From assembly GCA_026686845.1 (NCBI GenBank), contig JAIVEN010000024.1:4637501-4701500 (forward strand): a stretch of 64,000 bases of DNA, written 5' to 3'. Numbering within the stretch: position 1 is the stretch's first letter; each line of letters starts with the position of its first letter. The notes below the pieces were generated by a model that had not been told where the DNA came from, ran no database searches, and saw nothing but the letters and a program-made list of their open reading frames with translations. Made by a program: the position numbers and the translations under genes. Positions 24,167 to 36,559 of the stretch are shown piece after piece. This stretch comes from Adenanthera pavonina. Lineage: Eukaryota > Streptophyta > Magnoliopsida > Fabales > Fabaceae.

Positions 24167-25975
24167 TGTTAGGAATTTCAACATACATGCAGTGAAAAAA
24201 CTATCAAGAAATTCCCTCCCATGGATCCGTCAACGTTGTTTAGATTGAGATGTAGAAAAGAATTTACCTCCGATTCGTCCCTTGATATTCTTTTTATTTC
24301 ATCAGACCCCAGGAACTAACGCGACTGGTCAGCTCCCTCTACCGATATCCACACTAACGGTGAGTCCAACTCGAATGATGTGCTAGCACCTCTATTTGTG
24401 AATGTCTGTACGTCCATTTAGTTTTTGCTGTTTGTCCATACAGTCCCACTATCTGTCCGTACATCCTACTGTCTATCCGTACAGTCCTACTGTTCATTCA
24501 TGCAGTCCACTATCGTTCATGTAGCTCGCTGTCTGTCCATACAGTCTTGCTGTCTGTCTGTATAGTTTCGCTATTTGTCCGTACAGTCCACTATCTGTTT
24601 GTACAATCTCGTTGTTCGTCCATTCAGTCCGCTATTATCCATGCATCCCTCTATCTGTCTATACAGTTTTTCTTTCTGAGTGTACAACTGCTCTTTCTTT
24701 AGGGTAATTCAAATTCTATTGATTCTGTATCCTAGTCTATATCAATATATATAGATAGAATTCGGTATTTGTTTAATTTAAATCAATAATTTAAACTAAA
24801 TCAAATATTAATTAAATAGATTAGTTTAAATTTAAATCTATCTAATAGATTAAATTTAAACTAACTATCTAATATATATTCAGAATCAAATCTAGATTTA
24901 ATTTATCATATAAATCAAATTTAGATTATTAGTTTAAATTCAAATTAAAATTCAATTTAAATCAAATTTAAAACTAATTAATTTGAAAAATATATATCAA
25001 ATATATTATATATCAAACATATATATATTTCAAATTTTAATATATATATATAATTAAAATTCTATCACCCTCAATTGAACATTAAATTCATTTAATCTAG
25101 ACACATTTTAGATTCAATGAATCTGGACATTCTAGCTTGAGTTGGTATGTTCTTGTGTGTGACCCTATAGGCCCATATGATGTTGGTAATAGGTTAATAA
25201 CACTAGTGGACCCACAAGTTACAAATGGCCTTTAGCAAGACATTGTGACTATCCAAATTATATGAGATCGGTGATCCAGTGCAACCTATCATATAACCTG
25301 ATCACATCCCTTTTGTCTCATGATATATAGGACCAGTATAAGGCATGGAAACGTCATCCTCAGTTTACTCGACCATCACTTTCTCAATCTCTAAGCAGAC
25401 CGACAAAACAAATGGAAACTCTTCCGTTCGAGCACTCATCGAGGGGCCCAGATATATCTCTCCATTAATTAGAGGAACAAATTCCATCTTGACCATTCAT
25501 CTTCTTTCACACGAGTTTCACTATGCCCGATCATAGCATTTATGATCTCCTGATTAAAAGTGACTTTTGACTATACCAAAGTATGGTGTTCCCCATGTAG
25601 GAAGCCATGGTGATCTCAGGTCTGAAGGTTTAGTGGTACAGTTATATATGAGATATGCTTATGACTTGATCCATGTAGCTATCTCATAATGGGTCAATCC
25701 AGTGCCTATTCTCTAACAGGAGCTTATGATTTTGATTTGTATCTTCATACATAATTATCACATAATTATCAATCAAAATCATACTAGCATTAATTCATCA
25801 TTGTTCCCACAAAGATGATTGACTAGGGATATTTAGAATAAAATAATTTATCAAAAGATATTATTATAAAGAAAAACATGCAAACAATATAATAATGTAA
25901 GAAAAAAATCTTCTTTTTCATAATGAAATACAATGTTCATAATACAATGATTGGCCTAGGGCATAATCTCCAACA
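24167..25975 (-). mobile_element. Solo LTR, TGTTGGAG family (copy 2)
   Basis: A 1,809-base minus-strand copy of the LTR at 9835-11530, with termini TGTTAGGAATTTC at the left and ATAATCTCCAACA at the right. Flanks are GAAGA and TAAGA, a 5-base duplication with one mismatch. The surrounding gypsy LTR reads through cleanly when the insert is removed. It is longer than copy 1, mainly because of the minisatellite at 24404-24693. Confidence 0.9.
24404..24693. repeat. About 21-base minisatellite inside the LTR
   Basis: Roughly 13-14 degenerate units of the form GTCTGTCCGTACAGTCCACT follow one another. Units differ by substitutions and small indels. Copy 1 of this LTR has only a few units in the same place. 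It resembles a tandem array, not CRISPR, because no unique spacers separate the units. Confidence 0.8.
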
Positions 25976-26660
25976 TAAGAAGAAAAACTAATCCATGAAC
26001 CTTGCTCCAAATACTACAAATAGTAAGCTTGAAGTGGTAGAAGACTTACCTAAAGCTTGAATCTTGATTCCTCTTGAGTTCCTTCTCTCTTTCTCTCTTC
26101 CTCTTTGCATTTTTCTCTTCTATTTTGCTGCTGGAAATGAACGTGCAGAATGAGTGAAAAATGGGTGATTAAGTGGCTTAATCATATAGCTTAATCATGA
26201 TTAACACTTAACCAACTTAGGTTACTTTTTGGCCAAAAATTCAACTCCTTCTTGTGGAAATTTTCCCAAATAATTTTGCTACCCAAGCTACCCCAATGTC
26301 ACGCCCAATGAGGATGTTCCAAGTGTCCAGTATGCTCAATTTTTCCTAGTCCAGATATATCTCAAATCGGGTAATTTTTAACCATACCGATAAAACTGCT
26401 TTTTATAGTAAATTAGCATTTTCGAGCTATAGGACTATTCTAAATTTATTTTTATATTTTCTTAATTATCCTGTCCCAAATGGTATCTGTGTGTGGCCCA
26501 TATCCTGTCTCGATTACCTTTTAACTGTCCGTGGGCCCACATTTTATTCTATCGATTTTATGTTACTTTTAGACACTCAGCTATATTATTTTCTTATTCT
26601 TAAATGTTAACCCTCAGTGCCATTTACCATTGGACTTCTCTCATCAAGGGCTTCGGTTTT
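25976..26660 (-). mobile_element. Gypsy LTR (right piece of the LTR starting at 22233)
   Basis: Continuation of the interrupted gypsy LTR, matching 43085-43800 and 5060-5790. It ends at about 26660, where the env-like Sirevirus sequence begins without a terminus, so this is a recombination or truncation breakpoint. Confidence 0.75.
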
Positions 26661-26671
26661 ATGTTACTTGC

Positions 26672-27790
26672 AAGAATGGAAGATGGATTGGAAAGGGAGC
26701 TAGAAAATCTGAAGATCTCTTCTTTGATGAAGATGCCTCCCTGCAGCAAGAAGGTACCTCTGAGGCTCCTCCATGAACCACACCTCAGCCTTCTTAGCCT
26801 GTCCCATCTCCATCTCTGCCTGCTCAAATTCCATCTACAACCTCCTCTTGTGCCAAGCCAACCAAGATCACTGAGTTGTATGACAGTTTGTCGACACTTA
26901 TACTCAGCATCAGGGATGAGCAAAATGCCAAGTTTGCTCATCTGCAAGATCAGATCCATCAGTTGGCTAAGAACATGAAAGTGGTTGCTAATGCGTATGA
27001 AGATATAAGGAGTGCCATTCCAACCACATCAGCTCCACCTCAACCAGGATTCTCTGAGCCTGTTGTGTCTCCAACTCCTGAGCCTCCAAGCCCATTTGAG
27101 CTGGCCTCTCCTGTTCTTGATGTTGCTGTACATGACACTAAGACTGCTGGCACATTGAGCACACCACAGGCCTCCAGCAATGAGGCAAGTCCTGGTCCTC
27201 CCTTGGACTATGGCATGGAGGAAGAAGGTCCTCAGGAACCTAGCCTTCATGAGCCCATTCCAGCAGATGCTCAAGATTCAATTCTTTCCACTCAAGAATC
27301 TGAGCAAGTTGAAAGACTAGTGGCAGCTATCTCCACTTCACCATTCATGCAAGCTGCCCTGAATGAAGAAAGGAACATTGTGCCTTTTGTTGATTTGGAA
27401 GCCATTGCACATAATGCTCTCTTGCATGCTCAGAGAAGAAGGCTTGAAGAAATGTTTCATCCTCCTGCTCCCTCACCTGTTACATCCTATGGTCTCTCGG
27501 AGGCACGAAGGGCCCAATTGGCAGTTACAAGGCAAGAAATTTCGGAACTACTTGAAATCTTTGATAAGGATGAGGACACGAATTCTGAAGTTTCTGGATC
27601 CTTACTAAAGCTCAATCCAGACTTGCCATTTGTCCCTGTGCCTCTCCAGGCTATTCTAGTATCTTAGATTCCTTCTCCTGCTGATTTTGTTCACCTTCCT
27701 GATGATGCCAAAACGAGGGAGAAGAAATCCGAGCAAACTGGAAAGTCTTTTGGCAAGAGCTATGGCAAGAAGTCCAAGTCCAAGAAATAG
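26672..27790 (+). pseudogene. Sirevirus env-like protein, C-terminal half (element F)
   Basis: The frame reads from KNGRWIGKGARKSEDLFFDED to a lysine-rich end (SYGKKSKSKK, stop 27788-27790) and closely matches the gene at 48929-51133. After an acidic, serine-rich segment it has a TGA (26774-26776) at exactly the same codon as in the other copy. A second stop follows at about 26795. Then come a helical region (LYDSLSTLILSIRDEQ, DQIHQLAKNMKVV) likely to form a coiled coil, a proline-rich low-complexity region, and DLPFVPVPLQAILVS. A TAG at 27665-27667 precedes the tail. The N-terminal half and all of pol are missing. Function is unknown; it occupies the position of the Sirevirus third ORF. Confidence 0.8.
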
Positions 27791-28086
27791 TGTTTAGAAC
27801 TTATTGATGCTTAGTTCTTCTTGTAGTATTTTGTAATGATGTTTTGTTGTTCTTCTGTATTATGTTCTTGTTATATCTTGTAAAAGTGACTGTTTGATGA
27901 AATGGAAATTGCTCTGTTCTAAATTCTATGATTGCATCCTTGTGTTGAAATTTGAATGAATTAATGAATCTCGTTACTTGATCTATTGTACATGATATCT
28001 TTTGAATCATAATGCATATGTTGAAGGGGAGCTTGTTAAAGCAAACCCAAGTACTAATCCAGTTTGTAAGTTGTTTTGTCATCATC

Positions 28087-28100
28087 AAAAAGGGGGAGAA
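28087..28100 (+). other. Sirevirus polypurine tract
   Basis: AAAAAGGGGGAGAA directly before the LTR at 28101. The 296 bases between the env-like stop and this tract are 3' untranslated sequence, with TTTTGTCATCATC just upstream of the tract as in the other copies. Confidence 0.85.
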
Positions 28101-29759
28101 TGTTGAATCAAGTGTTTTGATGATTCCAAACCAACTTTCTTGAGATTGGAGAGAAGATATCAAAGGTGCACAAATGATCTCAAGTGGAGAAATTCAAGAA
28201 AAACTGGCACAAGAATGGATGTAAAAACTACAGCCTTGATTAAATTGAGTAAAAGACTTTGAATTGGAAAAAAGATGTTTTAAAACTATGATTCTATGTT
28301 AATCTATGTCATATTTGAAAAACACCCACTAACAGACGAAGGTTGAAACATTTATACGGATATACTGTTTTAAAAATTTGAACGTTGGCTTTGGAAATTT
28401 GAATTTCGTTTTGAAAATGAACAAGTCTGAAGAGAGCCTTCTTTGACAGATGAATTTTGACTTGAGAAATTCGAATTTTGAATCTTGTCTGAAAAGAGCA
28501 TTCTTTGACAGACGAACTTTGGCTTTGAAAATTTGAATTTCATACAAAATACCACTTATGAAAAATAAAAATTCGTCTGAAGAAATGTCAAAGTTCATCT
28601 AAAAACTGAGTTTGGGAAGAGCATCAAAATGGCTCACTGACAGACGAACTTTGAACTTGAAAATTTGAATTTCAGAAACAAAGCTTGTGAGTCTGTTATG
28701 ATGATATATTGACATACGAATGATAATATTAAAAAATTCGAACTTTGAAGTAAATCTGAAAAGAGGTCTCTCTTATAGACAAACTTTGCATTTTCAAAAT
28801 TTGAATTTTAAATAGATGAACTATTGTGCCTTATTGAACTACCCACTGACAGACAAATTTTGGGTATCAAAATTTGAATTTTGAAGGCACTGTAGCAAAA
28901 TGAAATAACTGTTCATACTTTCCAGAAGAACTTTAAACTTGAAAATTCGTATGTTCCAACATAGAAATTTTTTTTGAAGATCAAAATTCAAACTTTGCTT
29001 CCTGATAGACGAACTTCAAATATTCAACGTTGAAGTCTTTTGCTTTCGGTCTTTGTGAAATTCGTCTGTTGGCCAACCAAAATTTGAACTTTGAGTGTCA
29101 GAAGCATTAAATGCGGTTAGTGAACGGATAGTTTTTCAGAGTAACCATTGGGTAACTTCTCCAACGGATAGATTTTGTCTCTAACATATAGTTGAGACCT
29201 AAATCTATAAATATAACATCATTTGAAGTTTTGAAAAATGTTTTTAAATTTGTAAATACTGGAACTCTGCCAAATCATCTACTCAAAGTCTCTTACTCTC
29301 ACACACTTCAATATTTGTACTCCAACTTTCATATACACTCTGATTAAGAGAGTTTATTCATTGTAAATAATCTTATCTTCATCTGGAAGAAAGATTTTCT
29401 TGTGAGGGGATATCACAAGGGATTGAGGAAGCACTTAACTAGAGAGCAAAGAGAGAGAAAGTGTGAGCTCTAAAAACATAGCATCAACGCTGTACTGTGG
29501 CATTTGCAAGAAGCCCACTGAATTCTTGCAAGATAGTGGAAAATCTCAAGTGGTGGCTTGGGGACTGGACGTAGGTTAAGATTGAGAGACCGAACCAGTA
29601 TAAACACCTGTGTCTTCCTTCTCCATTACTGCTTTTACTGATTATTCATTTATACTCTATTTTACTGTCACCTTTGCTTTCCTCACTTTCTTAAAGTTTT
29701 GCAGAAAATTTTAATCTTCCCAATTCACCTCCCCTCTTGGGAAGCTAGCACATCTAACA
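28101..29759 (+). mobile_element. Sirevirus 3' LTR (element F)
   Basis: 1,659 bases from TGTTGAATCAAGTG to GCACATCTAACA. It contains about ten ACAGACGAA-like motifs, several next to AAATTYGAATTT palindromes (28330-29080), and TATAAATATAACATC near 29208, a plausible TATA region. Right of it, gypsy LTR sequence begins mid-repeat. Confidence 0.9.
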
Positions 29760-30258
29760 GGTTTCACGTCTATCCTCATCACCAGTCAAATTTTTAAGGC
29801 ACTTAAACCTCCTTTGTGGATTAAAAATCATTTTCGACATTTAGTTAGTATTATAAATTCATACAAATTCAATTAAATTTCAAACTGTATTTCATTGAGT
29901 TTGGCTCATTGAGAACTTCATTTTGACTATAATTTTTCATATTTACAAAAATGCCCTTAATCCAGGGTAAATTTAAAAATTTTAAAACTTTTGGATTATT
30001 ATGTGTAATTTTACCCAAAATTCATAAATTTTTCTTCACCATCTGCATATGTCCACTGCCTTTCTTTTTTCCTTTTTTTTCTTTTCTTTTTTTTTCCTTT
30101 CTTTTCTTTTTCTAGGGGAAAAATCATCATCTCCTTTTTCTTTCCAACCGAGATAATCGACATTTTTGTCCTATCTCATGCAAAACGGTATATACCCATT
30201 TTTGCATATAGATTTTAAAATATTGAGTCTTGAACATTAAAAATTTCATGATATTACA
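29760..30258 (-). mobile_element. Gypsy LTR end piece
   Basis: Matches 18631-19172 of the B-type LTR, including the pyrimidine tract (30060-30112), and ends ATGATATTACA at 30258. It is the U3 end of an LTR on the minus strand. Its other part is not contiguous here. Confidence 0.7.
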
Positions 30259-30629
30259 GTTTGAGTGTCTGTCAGCCATATTTCATGACTAAAATATGAA
30301 TGTTGAGATATTATCTGAGAAGTATGTCTCTGATAGTCAAACTTCCTGGTTGAAAATTCATCTATCAAGACAACTTTTCTATGCTTTGTGGAAACGTAAC
30401 CATCCAAAATTTGAATTTTGGCCCACTAACATTCATTTATCGAACTGTTACAAAAGTGGATTTAGAGGGTCAGATGCTAAACAGAGGCAACCTTATTGTA
30501 TTTCAACCGGTGCTGCTCCTATTTTCTCTCAACCATTCTCAAATTCCTTTAGTAAAACACATTTTTCCATTGATTAAAATCCACACCAAACAACTCAAGA
30601 GCATTCCTTAAAGCACATTTCTCATGAAA
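30259..30629 (+). mobile_element. Sirevirus pol-env spacer fragment (element G)
   Basis: Non-coding sequence with the family's AAATTTGAATTTTG and CATCTATCAAGAC-like motifs, comparable with the spacer 51134-52130 of element D. It leads directly into an env-like start codon. Confidence 0.55.
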
Positions 30630-30801
30630 ATGGCTAGAGTAAAGAACACAAACGTTGGCACTGAACAAGGATGACCTAAATGGTCAACCAAGTCTCAGTA
30701 CGCATCAAAAGAAGGTGAAACTCAGAAACAAAAAGCCGAATCAAGCAAGGGAACACCTTCAAAGAAGAAGAAAACATCATCAAATCTAGTATCAAAGAAG
30801 C
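30630..30801 (+). pseudogene. Sirevirus env-like protein, N-terminal fragment (element G)
   Basis: The ATG at 30630 opens MARVKN, followed by a basic lysine/serine-rich region (SQYASKEGE, SSKGTPSKKKK) that matches the start of the env-like gene at 51133. One TGA interrupts it early. The sequence stops matching at about 30801, where TGTTAGGATT begins. Because this copy diverges upstream of the MARVKN methionine, it supports that methionine as the true start of the family. Confidence 0.75.
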
Positions 30802-31040
30802 TGTTAGGATTAATATAATATAAATTTTGATGATGATAAATGTAGGGTAATAAGAAATAAATGCATCATATGTGTCTAACATTTATAATGTTCAAAGAAA
30901 TAAAATGTGTATTAGCATATACTTAATTGGATTTATAATGCATATATCATGTTATGTATGAATATATCTACTGTGCTCTTATATTGAATAATACAAGTTA
31001 GATATATAAATTCAACTAACTACTAGGTTTGTAAGTGTAA
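30802..31040 (+). mobile_element. Possible truncated copia-type LTR start
   Basis: Begins TGTTAGGATTAATATAA and has TTTTGATGATGATAAA shortly after, a pattern common at Sirevirus LTR starts. About 240 AT-rich bases, then gypsy LTR sequence. No matching copy exists in the window, so this is tentative. Confidence 0.3.
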
Positions 31041-31904
31041 TATAACACCTTGCCTTCATATACAATTTCCCAAGTAGTATAGCATTTTTAATATCCAACC
31101 AAGTCATTTTATAAGCTTGAATCATTAAAGGGATTAAATTTGAAAAATAAAATTTTTTGAATTTACTGTTCATCTATTGTCCATTTTTCTGGCTGAAATT
31201 TGAAAAAGTATAACTAATTCCCAAAAATGGTATTAATGTGATTCAAGTATCTAAATGAAGTTAAAAATATTCTATACAAGGAAGAAAATATTAAACTTGT
31301 ATTTGACTACACCAATTGATACAGTTTAATACTTAAACATCCATTGTTTGAATGGTCAAAATATTAAGTTCCAGATTTTCAAGCTTAAGTTCAAAAATTC
31401 ATTTGTCATTCTAACCTGATCCAATTCATGATTTCCTTACACCCTTAGAAAGCTCTACAGGTCTAATTTACAGCCACATTTTTATTGCACATTTATTCCA
31501 CATGTACAAGGTATGGCATCAACTTGAAGAAAAAAGGGTCAAAACATCACTCTTACTAGAACAGTTATAGAAAAATAGGTATAACTCTCATTAAATAGCT
31601 CTAATTTCATTCAACCTAGTGGCATATTAAACTTAAGATATTCATCTTTTCATACATGTAAACCACTAGATTTTTTGAACTATGTATGATTTTATATCAC
31701 TTTTCAAAATAGGTTATACTTACAGTAAAATCGGTGGATTTTACTTAATTGTCCAGTCTTGACCCTTAAATTTAAAGTTATACTATAAATTGTACATATA
31801 TCCAAATTAAGTTTTATTTAACTCATTGGAAAGCATGTTCTCTCTACTTTTAGAGCATATATAACACTTAACTTAGTTGCCTTGTTTCGATCAAACAATG
31901 TTGA
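31041..31904 (-). mobile_element. Gypsy LTR, left piece, interrupted by a solo LTR
   Basis: Plus-strand TATAACACCTTGCC is a mutated TGTAACACC terminus; the following 860 bases match other reverse-sense gypsy LTRs (compare 37912-38700). The solo LTR 31905-34897 interrupts it at GTTGA and the sequence resumes at 34898. Confidence 0.75.
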
Positions 31905-34897
31905 TGTAACATCTCAAGAAAACTAAAATATCTAGAAATATATAGGGATTTTACAAAAATGGCCAGACACCGTTTTACGTGAAAAAGGGCAAAGAGGTCA
32001 TTTTTCCCGATTGAATGAAAAAATGAAAAAAATTATATTTTTGCCCCTAAAGAAGTTCAAAATGACATTCATGTCCCTAAAGTCATAAAAATTATGTGGA
32101 GAAGAAATAGAAATGTCCTTGGGGAAAATTACACTTAATGACCGAAAGTTTTAAAAATTATAATTTAACCCCGGGTCAAGGGTAATTTTGTAAATATGCA
32201 AAGTTACTATGAAAATGAAGCCCTCGATGAGAGAAGTCCAATGGTATATGGCACTAACGGTTAATATTCAAGAATGAAGAAATAATCAGTGCCGAGTGTC
32301 CAAAAGTAATAGTAAACCAGGTCTGGATATGGGCCATACACAGATACCAATTGGGACAGGATAATTATGGAAATATAAGAATAAAATTAGAATAGTCTTG
32401 TATCCCAAAAATGCTAAATTACTGTAAAGACGATTTTATCGGTACAGTTAAAAAGTACTCGGATTGAGTACATCTGGATCAGGAAAATTGGGCAATTTTT
32501 AGACATTTCTCTCTCTCCCATGCATGACTTTTGCTACAGCCATGTGACACAAAATAATATTATATTATTTTGTTGGAAAACTTCTCAAAGAAGTATGTAT
32601 TAAAGTAATCAAGGATTAGCAAAAGTAACCAAGATTAGTTACTTACTTAAGCATATGATTAATCACTTAAAACCTTCTCTTTCCTCTCCATTCACGCATG
32701 ACTTCTACAGCCACAAACTAGAAAAGAAAATACAATTTGGTAAGATTATTTCCTACCACCCTATGCTGCTATTATGGTTTTCAAAGCATGATTCACGGTT
32801 TAGTTTGGCTTCCTCACTCGCTTAGGTTTCATCCAAGACATGATTTAGCAAGAAATGGAGTTTTTCCAACCATAAATCATAGGGGAAATGCTAGACTACA
32901 CATTTAAAGCTTGAATATGCAAGTAGTTTGTTGTATAATAAAGTGTAGCAATTTTTCTTCAATTCCCCTGATTTTGGATGAGTTAGTGTTCATACTTAGA
33001 GTTGGAATTTCATGTTTTTTATGCCAAAAATGAGTTCCTCATGGTAGAAAACCTTAGGAACAAGTGATGGTTTCATGAAAAAGCTTAAGATTAAGAAAGT
33101 GAAATTTTTAGGTTTTGAAGTTAATTTGGAATGAACAGTAACCAAGTTAGAAATGGAATTTGGTAATTCTGAGGTCATATTTAGATTCCTCATGAAAAAT
33201 TACATGGAATGGAGGTATAATTCATCATTTTTGAGTTAGAAATGAATTTTTGATGAATTTTTGAAGAATTAGGGTTTCATGAATTGAAGAAAGTCATGGA
33301 ACTATTAGTTTGAAGTTCTTATGAACTAACCCTTAGTTCAAGTTGATTTATTTGATATTTGGTGATGCAATAGGGTGTGAGAAAGCTTAAGGAAGTCCTT
33401 GGAATGGTTGAATCAAAGAGGAAAGACATAAAGTTTCATGAGGTAGCATAGTTACCTTTTCTCGCATTATATTGTCTTGCTATATTTTATTGTGAATGAT
33501 GACTTGTAATATTGTTTTTATAATGTTTGAGACTGGTTTTGGCTGATTTTATGAAAGGGATAGTGCCTGGGATGTCCATTTTGTATGCCGTTATAATACC
33601 AAAATTTTTATAAACAATATGGTGATTTATGCCTTGAAATGATTGTTATGATGTTTTGGGAGGTTTTATAGCATGCATGACAATGTAAATGTTTGAGATG
33701 TGACTAGCTACTGGGATTTCCAAAATCTCATCACCCAAATAATAACATAATAGGTCCAAGTTATGGAAGAAATCCAAGGGAGGCAAAGAGCTAAAGGAAA
33801 AGAGGAAGAGAATGATGAATGATATTATTATGCAAGTCTTGATGTTATGTTTTGGGAATTTGTATAAATTCATATGAAAGGGGATAAATTCTATTTGATG
33901 CCTTGAATATATTCTTTTAAGTCCTCTATGATATTATGCATGAAATTGGAGCAATAAATGTTAATGTAAATATGTTATGAAGCTTATCATGTAAGTTATG
34001 GCATAAGTTTGTTGGAGATGACCAGTATTGATTTAAGTAGGGGAACTCTATTTGAAACAGAGTATCCTATAAAAGTATTATATACTGTTTTAAATTAGAT
34101 AGAATAATCTTTTCATAGACCTAAAGAACACCTAAATTGGATAAATGTATGAATTATAATGAATTTTTGAAGTCAAGGTTTAGAACAGGGCAACATGGGG
34201 AAAACTGAAATCTGGAAAGTAAGTACTGGAAATTTCAAAGGATAATATAAAATCGTACAGAGCTCTAAAAATTCAGTGGTTTATATTTATAAAAATTTCT
34301 ATGTTTTAAGTTTCGTATTCCACTGATTTAGAGTTAATTGGAGCTATATAATAGGAGATATGGAGTTTTTCCCAAAACTGTTCCAGTAAGAGTCGAATTC
34401 TGACCCTTCCCAGCTTAAGTTAAAGTTATACTCAATGTAAGTAAAATAAATGTATAAAAAAAATATAACATTAAGTAGACATGTAGAGCTTTCAAATGAC
34501 ATAGAGTATTCATAATTTGGAACAGAATAGAAGGAGATATAATTTTTCAAAGTTGAGGTCAGAAAACTGGAACATAGAAAATTGACCAAATGAACAGTAA
34601 CAATACACAAAATTACCGTACAAATTGGTCCAATGAAGTTACTGTTTCATATTTTTTTCCATATATATCTGAATTTAAGATAATTTTAGAGACTTGATTC
34701 ACTTGAAGATGAATTTTCTAGATTTAGTTATGAATTTTCGAAGTTCATCCGGTAAAATGGAATTTGCCAAATGAACAGTACCCTGAATTTTGAAAAATTC
34801 TATTTTGGCATATTATGATTTTAGTCTCTAATCCATGATGAAAGGCATATAAAATGATCTAATACATGGGAAATGGACCCTAATATAAGGTGTTATA
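31905..34897 (+). mobile_element. Solo gypsy LTR with TSD GTTGA
   Basis: A 2,993-base forward LTR starting TGTAACATCTC and ending GGTGTTATA. It is flanked by the perfect 5-base duplication GTTGA (31900-31904, 34898-34902) and inserted in an LTR of the opposite orientation. The last base pair of the terminus has decayed from CA to TA. No internal region, so it is a solo LTR. Contains no coding sequence. Confidence 0.92.
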
Positions 34898-36070
34898 GTT
34901 GACTTTACTTTCATTGCTACAAAATGAGCTGTTTAAAAGGCAATCATGGAAAATAGGCTTTATAACATGCTCACATGATCAATCAATGTTTCAAATCCAT
35001 GCCAAACCTTTCATAATGCTCATAAAGCACAATGTCACAAATCTAAAAGCATATACATGGTTTTATACATAATTTCAAAATATATAACCATAACTTGAAG
35101 AAATCATTAAACATCTTTCTCTTCTTTATTCTCCTTAGCTTTTTGGACTCCTTTGTCATAGCTTGTGCCTAGTCATTTGGGATACTTAAGGGGGTAAGAT
35201 TGGGTTCAATCTCAATAGCAAGTTATATTCATGCGCAATGTTATTCATTTCACATAATGATCACTTGAAATCAAATTAATTCACATAAATCAACAAATTG
35301 CCATATAAGTCATGAAAATTTTGGCAGTATAATGACTTAGACAATGGACATCTCGAGGAATAAAATCCCTCATAAAGCAGCTAAAACTAGTCATGAAAAC
35401 ACAATTCACAGCATAGCAACCAATAGTCAACATTACAAAATAGTGAAATAACATAAGCAAGAATATGTATACTTAGCTACCTCTTTATGTACTATTTGTA
35501 CCACTTGGCTTTCCTCTTGAAGCCAATGATCCCTCTAACTTTCTCAAGCTTTCTCAAGCCCCTAAATATCATTAAACACATGCTCAAGCCACTAATTTCA
35601 TGGCTAATCAGAACAAGCTCTCATAGAACTCTAAATTTCTAAACTCTTTATCTTAAATTCTATCTTTGAACCAATACTAGTTCTTAAGGTTTTTGGCCCT
35701 GGGGAATCCATTTTTGACATCAAAATACCACATTGGTCATAAAAATCATAAACTAGAAACTTACCAATTTTTCTCTTGAATTTTCTTCTTCTTTTTGCTC
35801 TTCCTCTTCTCTCACATATTCAACTTTTCTCCTTGTTGTTACAGACTCCTCCCCCTTTCTTTCTAAGTGATTAGGCATGCAAGTTGGGAGGGATTATATA
35901 AATGCAAGTTAACCTTGGTTAAACATCTAGTTTAGTTACTTTTAGCCTAACTTAACTATTAAGTTTTGTAAAATAATATTATTTAATTCTAATTCCACCA
36001 CAAGCATGATTAGGTGGCAACATGTGGGAGAAAAATATCTTCAAAATACTACATAATTTTTCCTGATCCA
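34898..36070 (-). mobile_element. Gypsy LTR, right piece
   Basis: Continuation of the reverse-sense LTR from 31904, including the shared GGGTTCAATCTCAATAG region (about 35190). It fades near 36070, where forward-sense LTR sequence takes over without a terminus. Confidence 0.7.
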
Positions 36071-36129
36071 AGTACATCCAAGTAATATAGCTAATGCTTA
36101 AATGAAATATCGCAAAATATATGAGTGTT

Positions 36130-36559
36130 ATATAAGGTTAGAAAGTAGACAAAATGAGCATAAACATAACCTTAATTGGATGTGTGTTCAATTTATTGTG
36201 ATTTTTCAAAGTTAGTGCTATAAAACTGAAAAGTTGAAAAATGACTAGACAAACAGTAAATTTCATGGACTTTACTATACTGATTGACATGATCAATGCT
36301 TTGTTTCTTATTTTTTTTTTCATATATACAATGTTTTAAGCTACTTTTAGAGACTTGAATTATTCAGATACAATTTTTGTGGAATTAATTATGAATTTTT
36401 GAAGTTTTGTTGGTAAAATGGTTTTTATCAAATGAACAGTACCTGTATTTTGGAAAATCCTGTTTTGACATTTTATGTGATTCAAGCTTCTAACTATGCA
36501 TAAATGGACTCTATTATTATCTAATACATGGGAATAAGACCTAAAGTAAAGGTGTTATA
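36130..36559 (+). mobile_element. Gypsy LTR right end, forward
   Basis: Matches 34480-34897 and ends GGTGTTATA at 36559. It lies tail to tail with the reverse-sense piece on its left. Confidence 0.7.

Noticed and set aside
24404..24693. CRISPR-like array
   Set aside because: Units are contiguous and degenerate with no unique spacers, in a plant LTR; it is a minisatellite.
26604..26978. Overlapping plus- and minus-strand frames at the start of the element F env-like region
   Set aside because: Shadows of the env-like frame; the true frame is fixed by similarity to 48929-51133.
22233..30258. One complete LTR inserted in element B with a duplication at both ends
   Set aside because: ATTAG at 22228-22232 is not found after 30258, and protease sequence does not resume there; the pieces also overlap in LTR content.
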